Source: a virus. Taken from it: a stretch of DNA of 21,010 nucleotides. Below are positions 15,344 through 21,010 of this stretch, piece by piece. The stretch's first letter is position 1; every line of letters begins with the position of its first letter. A program made the position numbers and the translations under genes. Location: IMG/VR virus record IMGVR_UViG_3300008267_002127, positions 1 to 21,010 of that record, one strand, 5' to 3'. The notes under the pieces are model-generated. The model was not told the DNA's origin. It did not search any database and saw only the letters and a program-made list of their open reading frames with translations.

Positions 15344-16633
15344 ATGATAATAGATAATATACATCAGTTACAATCTTTAAAGGAGCGTACTGTGTTCCTA
15401 TATCCAATTAGTAGAGATAGCAGATTACACAACCACAACAATCTTATAATAGGTTTTGTTATAATAGACACGAGTACAAAAGAAGTATTCACAATAAGCA
15501 ACGGTCATCCAGACGGAATCTTTAACACAAGTAATTTGGATTTTCTTGATAGTTGCATTGTATATGGTTATAATATTGAACTGCTCAAGTATTGTGGTTA
15601 TAATATAGACAAATACATTAATGTAAAATTACAGTATTATTTGCAAACAAACAAAGGGTATGATTTAGAGTGTAGTCCTTTAGAACAACAATACTCAAGA
15701 CAGTATCAAAGTTGTTATAAAATTAATGAGTTGATACCATTATATAAACATGAAGAGTCAGCCTATCAGATTTTCGCGGATTGTTGGATAAGGGATAAAC
15801 AAGAGGGTTTAACTTTTTATCAAGAAAAAATATTTAATGTTTTTCATAATATAGAAAAGCAGGGAATTAAAATCAATGAAAGTTTGTTTGAGGAAAGGTT
15901 TGGTCAAAGTTTTAGTAGAAATAAAGATCACTGTCACACTCAATACAACTACTATACAACAACCGGAAGACCTAGCAATAGATTTGGAGGAATAAACTTT
16001 GCAGCACTAAATAAAGAAGATATTACAAGAGAGTGCTTTATCAGTGAGTTTGGTACATTACTGGAGATAGATTTTAACTCCTATCATCCAAGATTGATAG
16101 CTTCATTGATAGGATATGACTTTGGTAGTGATAATGTGTACGAGCATTTGGCTAAACATTATCACAATACCACCACACCTACACCACAACAAATCTTAGA
16201 CGCAAAGGAAGGAACATTTAAACAATTGTATGGAGGTATACAAAAACAATATATACACATTCCATTCTTTGCAATGACAGACATGTTAGCACAAATGTTT
16301 TGGAAAGAGGCAAATGAGTGTGGATACATTACAAGTCCATTATCAGGTAGGAAACTGGTATTAAGCAATTACCAGGATGTAAACTGTTATACATTGTTTA
16401 ACTACTTTATACAAATGTATGAAACTGAGATGAATGTGTTGATGTTGAACGATCTTTTTGACAAGTTGGATAGTGACATAGTACCGATACTATACACATA
16501 TGATAGTATTTTATTTGATTTGCCTATCCACAAAATAGATTCCTTAAAGAGTTCATTACAACAAGCAATACCAAAAGAATTTCCCTACAAGCTAAAAACT
16601 GGCGCAAACTATAAGATTTTATCAGATGTGTGA
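15344..16633 (+). CDS. Compact family A DNA polymerase (429 aa)
   Basis: The palm/fingers region is recognisable. TGRPSNRFGGINFAALNKED (residues 207-226) precedes motif A (LLEIDFNSYHPRLIASLIGY, metal ligand D243), motif B (K288 with Y296-G297, AKEGTFKQLYGG), and motif C (ILYTYDSILFD, D387). It lacks a 5' nuclease domain; residues 1-150 may be a degenerate 3'-5' exonuclease-like domain (FLYPISRDSRLHNHNNLIIG) without clear catalytic DxE. At 429 residues it is much shorter than Pol I or T7 polymerase. In motif C the usual D-E pair is D-S, and the fingers Arg of Pol I motif B appears to be Ile. It probably copies the phage genome with the SSB, helicase and nuclease encoded just downstream. Confidence 0.8.
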   Translation: MIIDNIHQLQSLKERTVFLYPISRDSRLHNHNNLIIGFVIIDTSTKEVFTISNGHPDGIFNTSNLDFLDSCIVYGYNIELLKYCGYNIDKYINVKLQYYLQTNKGYDLECSPLEQQYSRQYQSCYKINELIPLYKHEESAYQIFADCWIRDKQEGLTFYQEKIFNVFHNIEKQGIKINESLFEERFGQSFSRNKDHCHTQYNYYTTTGRPSNRFGGINFAALNKEDITRECFISEFGTLLEIDFNSYHPRLIASLIGYDFGSDNVYEHLAKHYHNTTTPTPQQILDAKEGTFKQLYGGIQKQYIHIPFFAMTDMLAQMFWKEANECGYITSPLSGRKLVLSNYQDVNCYTLFNYFIQMYETEMNVLMLNDLFDKLDSDIVPILYTYDSILFDLPIHKIDSLKSSLQQAIPKEFPYKLKTGANYKILSDV

Positions 16634-16653
16634 CTATTTATTAGAAAATCACA

Positions 16654-16725
16654 ATGAGCAAATCTTTAAAACAACAAAAGAAAGCTGCTTTACAAAAGCA
16701 GATTGACGCAATTGAGAAAAAATAA
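16654..16725 (+). CDS. 23-residue Lys-rich peptide
   Basis: The ORF encodes MSKSLKQQKKAALQKQIDAIEKK and stops in TAATG, sharing one base with the next gene's ATG, which is the coupling style used elsewhere in this window. It lies 20 nt after the polymerase TGA, behind TATTTATT and an A-rich leader. The peptide would be a single basic amphipathic helix, possibly nucleic-acid binding or simply a coupling leader. It is too short for homology-based assignment. Confidence 0.45.
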   Translation: MSKSLKQQKKAALQKQIDAIEKK

Positions 16726-17105
16726 TGAGATCACAATTACTTTGCACATTCACTTTTTTGGATAGATTACCAACATGTATTGGTTTAATATACAAATCCT
16801 ACGAGATTGATAACATATCAAACATGAAATGTTATTCCTATATGGAGAGTCCCAATCACGTCATATGTGTATATAACACAACATCGGTTGACAGAAGATT
16901 AAAAGATACAATCTCAATCAATAGAAAAAAAGAATCCAACACCTATTATAGCATTAATGCTTTAAATAGCTTAATAAGAGATCTAAACAATGGCGTTTTA
17001 GATAAAACCTTAGTAATAGATTGGAGTAATTACGTTGACATGATTTTGCTAGCAGATCCACAAAACGGATACAAACAAATAAAAATAAAAGAATTGGCAG
17101 TTTAA
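16725..17105 (+). CDS. Hypothetical protein in replication block (126 aa)
   Basis: ATG overlaps the stop of the 23-residue ORF by 1 nt. The N-terminal half is beta-type and Cys-containing (LLCTFTFLDRLPTCIGLIYKSYE). The C-terminal half (TYYSINALNSLIRDLNNG, then IDWSNYVDMILLADPQN) is helical with a conserved-looking Trp. No known motif is recognised. Placed between the polymerase and SSB genes, it may be a replication accessory or a translational regulator, but nothing in the sequence shows which. Confidence 0.6.
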   Translation: MRSQLLCTFTFLDRLPTCIGLIYKSYEIDNISNMKCYSYMESPNHVICVYNTTSVDRRLKDTISINRKKESNTYYSINALNSLIRDLNNGVLDKTLVIDWSNYVDMILLADPQNGYKQIKIKELAV

Positions 17106-17251
17106 GTTTGCAGCCAGAGAAAAAAGTAGTATATTAAGTTAAGTAAAAGACTAATAAGGGAAGTAAAAAAAGTTTAGCAACATAGTTGCAAGTAATAAAA
17201 AAAGTCCCTATAGTAATAGAGTTAAGTAGTAACAATTAAAAACAAGTAAAA
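17106..17251 (+). promoter_or_regulatory. Structured A-rich 5' leader of the SSB gene (candidate autoregulatory operator)
   Basis: This 146-nt leader holds a promoter-like element, five AAGTA-starting A-rich repeats (17141, 17161, 17190, 17224, 17244), and a 5-bp hairpin GCAAC-ATA-GTTGC (17177-17189). The hairpin is nested inside a possible AGGGA (17157-17161) / TCCCT (17205-17209) pairing. T4 gp32 represses its own mRNA by nucleating at a pseudoknot and spreading over an unstructured AU-rich leader. The similarity in plan is inference. Confidence 0.45.
17108..17135 (+). promoter_or_regulatory. Promoter candidate upstream of SSB-recombinase-nuclease genes
   Basis: TTG (17108-17110, within TTTG), 19-nt spacer, TATATT (17130-17135). 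It has the same spacing as the polymerase promoter candidate and shares TAGTATATTA with it. Confidence 0.5.
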
Positions 17252-18028
17252 ATGGCTATCAATTTAGACCAAATCAAACAGAAGTTGCAACAGATGCAAC
17301 AAACAAGCAGTGGTGGTGGAAACAAAGCAAATGATCACATTTGGAAACCATCAGTAGGGAAATCACAAATTCGTATTGTTCCTTACGCATTCGACAAAAA
17401 CAATCCATTTCAAGAATTGTACTTTCACTATGAAATTGGAAAGAGAACTATGATCTCACCAAGCTCATTCGGACGTCCAGATCCAATCATGGAGTTTGCT
17501 GAAAAGTTAAAAAAATCAGGAGACAAAGATGATTGGAAGTTAGGTAAAAAGATTGAGCCTAAGTTTAGAGTGTATGCACCAGTTATTGTTCGCGGTGCTG
17601 AGCACGAAGGTGTTAAGTTCTGGGCTTTCGGTAAACAAATCTATACTGAGTTATTAGGTATCATCTCAGATCCTGATTATGGTGATATTACAGATTTAAT
17701 GAATGGTAGAGATTTAACTGTAGAGTATACAGCAGCAGAGAAAGAAGGAGCTTATCCAACTACAACAGTTCGCATTAAACCAAATCAAACTCCAGCAACA
17801 ACTGATAAGGAAATCGCTGAGAAGATTGTAGGTGGTCAAAAGGATTTAAAAGATCTGTTTAGTGAGTTAAGCTACGAAGAAATGCATGATGCATTACAAA
17901 AATGGTTAGATCCAAGTAATGATACTTCTAATGGTACAAAAGCTGCAAGCAAACCTATCACAGGAGCTACAACAGCAACCAAGTCAGAAGACATTACATC
18001 AGCATTTGATTCATTATTTAATACTTAA
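17252..18028 (+). CDS. Single-stranded DNA-binding protein, gp32-like
   Basis: The layout follows T4 gp32: a basic N-terminal segment for cooperativity (NLDQIKQKLQQMQQ), an OB-type core starting HIWKPSVGKSQIRIVPY, with NPFQELYFHYEIGKRTMISP and SFGRPDPIMEFAEKL, and a C-terminal Ser/Thr-rich linker ending in an acidic-hydrophobic tip EDITSAFDSLFNT. At 258 residues it is somewhat shorter than T4 gp32. The core contains no cysteine at all, so the zinc-binding site of T4 gp32 is absent. It coats ssDNA and should cooperate with the adjacent recombinase, polymerase and helicase. Start: ATG after AAGTAAAA, no Shine-Dalgarno. Confidence 0.85.
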   Translation: MAINLDQIKQKLQQMQQTSSGGGNKANDHIWKPSVGKSQIRIVPYAFDKNNPFQELYFHYEIGKRTMISPSSFGRPDPIMEFAEKLKKSGDKDDWKLGKKIEPKFRVYAPVIVRGAEHEGVKFWAFGKQIYTELLGIISDPDYGDITDLMNGRDLTVEYTAAEKEGAYPTTTVRIKPNQTPATTDKEIAEKIVGGQKDLKDLFSELSYEEMHDALQKWLDPSNDTSNGTKAASKPITGATTATKSEDITSAFDSLFNT

Positions 18029-18033
18029 AATTT

Positions 18034-19182
18034 ATGGCAAAGCAGGCAAAAATTGCACCTGATGAGATATCAGGAAGGGACGAACTAGCTTCCCTATTAG
18101 CGGATAGCTTAAACAAAAAGTTCAAAGATTTTAAAGCTGCACATTTCTTGGGAGGTCAAGAAGAAACGCCAACAGATTTAACAGAGTGGATTGGAACAGG
18201 ATCCACTCTCTTAGATCTTGCAATCTCAAATAGACCTAATGGAGGTCTCCCAGTTGGTCGTATTGTTGAACTCCAAGGTATGGAGGCATCAGGTAAAAGT
18301 TTAATTGTAGCACACACTTTAGCAAATACACAGAAGAAGGGTGGGTTAGCAGTTTACATTGATACTGAGAATGCTTTAAGTGAAGAATTTTTAACAGCAG
18401 TTGGAGTTGATGTGGCTAACATGTTATACGTTCCATTAGAAACTATTGAAGATGCTTTTGAAGCTGTAGAGAACATTATTGAGACAGTTCGCAAGTCATC
18501 AAAGGACAGATTAGTTACAATTGCATTAGACTCAGTGTCAGCAGCAACAACTAAGATAGAACAAGATGCTGACTATGATAAAGATGGTTGGGCAACTTCA
18601 AAAGCTATCTTAATGTCAAAAGCAATGCGTAAGATTACAAATATCATTGCTAAGCAAAGAGTGTTGTTGATCTGTACGTCACAGTTGCGTGAAAAGATGG
18701 GTGTGATGTTTGGAGACAAATATACTACTTCTGGTGGTAAAGCATTAGGGTTTCATGCAAGTTGTAGAATTAGATTGAAAGGTGTTGGTAAACTAAAAAG
18801 TGGATCTGGTAAGACTGAACAGATTATTGGAGTGCAAACTGAAGCACAAGTAATCAAAAACAGAATGGGACCTCCTTTCAAGAAAGCCACATTTGATATC
18901 TATTTCAGCTCTGGTATAGATGATTATAATAGCTGGTTGACTTTAATGAAAGATTATGGTATATTAAAACAAGCAGGAGCATATTACACTTTGGTGAATG
19001 AAGATACTGGAGAAGAGATTAGATTCATGTCTAAAGATTGGAAAGGTATGCTTTCAGCAGATCCAAGTTTAAAAGATTACTGTTACAATAAGATCTGCGA
19101 TATATTCATTATGAAGTACAAAGCTCAACAAGAGATTGACCCAGATGAAGTATCGGTAGATGAAGATGACTTAGTTGACTAA
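18034..19182 (+). CDS. uvsX: RecA/UvsX-type recombinase
   Basis: This 382-residue RecA-fold ATPase has Walker A GMEASGKS (82-89), the YIDTEN segment with catalytic Glu (E112), Walker B LVTIALD (D166), the CTSQLREK switch (Q217) followed by a loop-2-like segment GVMFGDKYTTSGGKALGFHA, and an acidic C-terminal tail (DEVSVDEDDLVD). It forms filaments on ssDNA for strand exchange and recombination-dependent replication. It starts 5 nt after the SSB stop, matching the functional pairing of gp32 and UvsX. Its stop overlaps the nuclease ATG by one base. A RecA-type name would be equally acceptable. Confidence 0.88.
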   Translation: MAKQAKIAPDEISGRDELASLLADSLNKKFKDFKAAHFLGGQEETPTDLTEWIGTGSTLLDLAISNRPNGGLPVGRIVELQGMEASGKSLIVAHTLANTQKKGGLAVYIDTENALSEEFLTAVGVDVANMLYVPLETIEDAFEAVENIIETVRKSSKDRLVTIALDSVSAATTKIEQDADYDKDGWATSKAILMSKAMRKITNIIAKQRVLLICTSQLREKMGVMFGDKYTTSGGKALGFHASCRIRLKGVGKLKSGSGKTEQIIGVQTEAQVIKNRMGPPFKKATFDIYFSSGIDDYNSWLTLMKDYGILKQAGAYYTLVNEDTGEEIRFMSKDWKGMLSADPSLKDYCYNKICDIFIMKYKAQQEIDPDEVSVDEDDLVD

Positions 19183-20231
19183 TGATAAATAAATATCAAA
19201 AACTAATTAACGAGCTTAGGTTACGACAAGGTGAAAATGAGACCACCAACAAAAACTCAAGGGTTTTAATTGTTGATGGTCTCAACACTTTTATTAGAAG
19301 CTATGCTGCAAGTCCAACAACTAACGGAGACGGAGTTCATGTTGGAGGTATATCAGGATTTCTGATGAGTGTAGGTGCTGCAATCAAATCAATTAATCCA
19401 ACAAGAGTTATTATTGTGTTTGACGGCAAAGACGGCTCAGCAAGAAGAAGATCCCTTTATCCTGAATATAAAGCTAATCGCAAAGTAAAAATAAGATTGA
19501 ATAGAAGTGAAACCGTTGATAAAGAGGACACTCAACTTATGCAACTAATGAGATTAGTAGAGTACTTAGAGATATTACCCTTTACAACAATTACCATTAG
19601 TGGTTCAGAGGCTGATGATGTTATAGCTTATATCTCAAATGACTACTTAGCTAATAAAGACTCACAAGTTTTTATAATGTCCTCGGACAAAGATTTTATG
19701 CAACTTGTTAATGATAGTGTACATGTCTGGAGTCCAACAAAAAAGGCAATGTTTTATACTGAGGATGTTCAATCTACTTATGGAATACCACCAACAAACT
19801 TTGCATTGTTTAGAGCTTTGATAGGCGACGACAGTGACAATATACCTGGTGCTTCAGGAGTAGGAGCTAAAACTCTTTATGAAAAATTTCCAAAGTTTTG
19901 TGCAGAGCCAATGAATATAGATGAATTCTTTGAGTACACAAAAGAGTTAGCAGCAGATAGTAAAGCTAAAATATACCAGAAGGTATTAGATGCAGAGCAA
20001 GATGTGCGACTATACTTTGAGATCATACAGTTGGGGGTTAGCAACATCAATATGAGCAATAAAATGAAAATCATAGAGATGATGGAACAACCAATTCCAA
20101 GATTAGCAAAGATTAAATTTCACACCATGTTGATTGAAGATAAAATGACCACTGCAATTAAAAACGTTGAAATGTGGTTAAGAGAAGTTACAACAAAATT
20201 AGATCAGCAAGCCTTGCTAGATTCAAAATAA
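19182..20231 (+). CDS. 5'-3' exonuclease (FLAP/RNase H type)
   Basis: The product has the acidic metal-binding set of 5' nucleases: VLIVDGLN (D32), VIIVFDGKDGSARRR (D81) with a basic clamp, SGSEADDVIAY (E143, D145, D146), MSSDKDFMQL (D169, D171), and GDDSDNIPGASGVGAKTL (residues 215-232), which is the helix-3-turn-helix DNA-binding region. It is equivalent to the nuclease domain of Pol I or T4 RNase H and would remove RNA primers and flaps, which the compact polymerase upstream cannot do alone. The start overlaps the recombinase stop in TAATG. The N-terminal 25 residues are an extra charged extension. Confidence 0.87.
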   Translation: MINKYQKLINELRLRQGENETTNKNSRVLIVDGLNTFIRSYAASPTTNGDGVHVGGISGFLMSVGAAIKSINPTRVIIVFDGKDGSARRRSLYPEYKANRKVKIRLNRSETVDKEDTQLMQLMRLVEYLEILPFTTITISGSEADDVIAYISNDYLANKDSQVFIMSSDKDFMQLVNDSVHVWSPTKKAMFYTEDVQSTYGIPPTNFALFRALIGDDSDNIPGASGVGAKTLYEKFPKFCAEPMNIDEFFEYTKELAADSKAKIYQKVLDAEQDVRLYFEIIQLGVSNINMSNKMKIIEMMEQPIPRLAKIKFHTMLIEDKMTTAIKNVEMWLREVTTKLDQQALLDSK

Positions 20232-20242
20232 TTTAGTATTAT
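20214..20242 (+). promoter_or_regulatory. Promoter candidate upstream of helicase gene
   Basis: TTG (20214-20216), 20-nt spacer, TATTAT (20237-20242). It overlaps the end of the nuclease gene and is 6 nt before the helicase ATG. It is weaker than the other candidates. Confidence 0.35.
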
Positions 20243-20248
20243 ACATAC

Positions 20249-21010
20249 ATGCAAACAAACCAAGATACTTTACAGTTCTACGGCACAACCTTTCAAAATA
20301 AGGTTATAGCTGTTTTATTAAAGGATAGACCATTCCTACAACAGGCACATGACATAATCGATCCAAAATACTTTTCATCAGATGCAGGTCAGTGGCTTGT
20401 TAAAACTATTTTAGAATACTTCAATCATTACAAATCACCACCAACATTAGAAGTGTTGAAAGTGAATTTGGATAAGATTGATGTGGATCTATTAAAGACA
20501 ACTGTAGTAGAGAATATCCGAGAGGTGTTGAAGTTTGCTGAGGCAGAAGACTTACAATTCATAAAAGATAAAACATTAGACTTTTGTAAAAATCAAAAAC
20601 TTAAAGGAGCAATACTCAAATCAGTACAATTACTACAATCTGGTAAGTATGATGAGATTAAAAGCAATATAGATGAGGCAATGAAAGCAGGAGCTGATAA
20701 AAATATTGGTCATGACTATATTGATGATATTGCTTTACGTTTTGTTGAGAATAAAAGAAACACTGTGGAAACACCATGGGATGTTATAAATGAAATAATG
20801 GATGGAGGACTTGGCACCGGTGAGATGGGAGTATTCGTAGCACCAGCAGGTATTGGAAAATCTATGGCGTTAGTAAACATTGCAGCCTATGCAGCCAAGA
20901 AAGGACTCAATGTCATTTACTACACATTAGAATTATCCGAGACCTACGTAGGAGCACGTTTTGACTCCCACTATACCGGCATACCATCACAAGATCTAAA
21001 GTTTCATCAA
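20249..21010 (+). CDS. DnaB-like replicative helicase (3' truncated by window)
   Basis: The frame is open from ATG 20249 to the window end (254 residues). The N-terminal domain is helical (QFYGTTFQNKVIAVLLKD, then DPKYFSSDAGQWLVKTILEY), as in DnaB/gp41-type helicases. The RecA-like ATPase domain starts with ETPWDVINEIMDGGLGTGEM and has Walker A APAGIGKS (198-205). The segment YYTLELSETYVGARFDS matches the DnaB signature that follows. It would unwind DNA ahead of the polymerase. The remaining motifs (Walker B, arginine finger) lie beyond the window. Confidence 0.83.
   Translation, partial: MQTNQDTLQFYGTTFQNKVIAVLLKDRPFLQQAHDIIDPKYFSSDAGQWLVKTILEYFNHYKSPPTLEVLKVNLDKIDVDLLKTTVVENIREVLKFAEAEDLQFIKDKTLDFCKNQKLKGAILKSVQLLQSGKYDEIKSNIDEAMKAGADKNIGHDYIDDIALRFVENKRNTVETPWDVINEIMDGGLGTGEMGVFVAPAGIGKSMALVNIAAYAAKKGLNVIYYTLELSETYVGARFDSHYTGIPSQDLKFHQ

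Noticed and set aside
1-21010. tRNA genes, insertion sequences, integrase or attachment sites
   Set aside because: I saw no cloverleaf candidate, transposase, integrase or terminal inverted repeats by eye; a dedicated tRNA scan was not possible.

Overview
The window looks like a stretch of an AT-rich tailed-phage genome with a contractile (T4-like, myovirus-type) tail. Every supported gene is on the + strand and packing is tight: several 1-nt stop/start overlaps, and no gene-free stretch reaches 300 bases. Start codons lack Shine-Dalgarno sequences and sit behind A-rich leaders, and four promoter-like sites have TTG-N19/20-TATATT spacing. Both traits fit a Bacteroidota host (for example a flavobacterial phage). 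The host assignment is inference.

Layout: (1) 1-1614 is the 3' part of a long tail-fibre/adhesin gene with YadA-like SHAEG repeats. Two small unknown genes follow (1617-2122). (2) 2256-4940 holds the tail sheath and tail tube, closed by a strong terminator. (3) 5095-6173 holds a T4-type baseplate/tail-assembly gene interrupted by a frameshift, then a short ORF that a +1 frameshift on a T7 run could reach. Its position between tube and tape measure is that of tail-assembly chaperone pairs. (4) 6227-7391 holds three small genes with unrelated bodies but the same 20-residue N-terminal leader, ending in a T4-prohead-protease-like [I/L/M]-x-E site. They are flanked by hairpins and TATTTATA motifs. 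(5) 7398-9861 is a tape-measure-like gene broken by a frameshift. (6) 9868-15313 holds tail/baseplate genes, including a gp53/LysM-like wedge protein and a large hub-like protein. (7) From 15344 the window switches to replication: a compact family A DNA polymerase, a 23-aa ORF, an unknown gene, a gp32-like SSB with a structured A-rich leader, a UvsX/RecA recombinase, a 5'-3' exonuclease, and the N-terminal part of a DnaB-like helicase that runs off the window.

Together the first 15 kb builds the tail and probably loads small internal proteins, and the last 6 kb supplies replication and recombination. The most interesting signals are the shared-leader cassette, the candidate +1 frameshift at the T7 run, the SSB leader, and three apparent lesions in tail genes (sheath N-terminus, baseplate protein, tape measure). 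The lesions could be assembly or sequencing errors, real decay, or recoding. All family names come from recall of conserved motifs; no database search was run.
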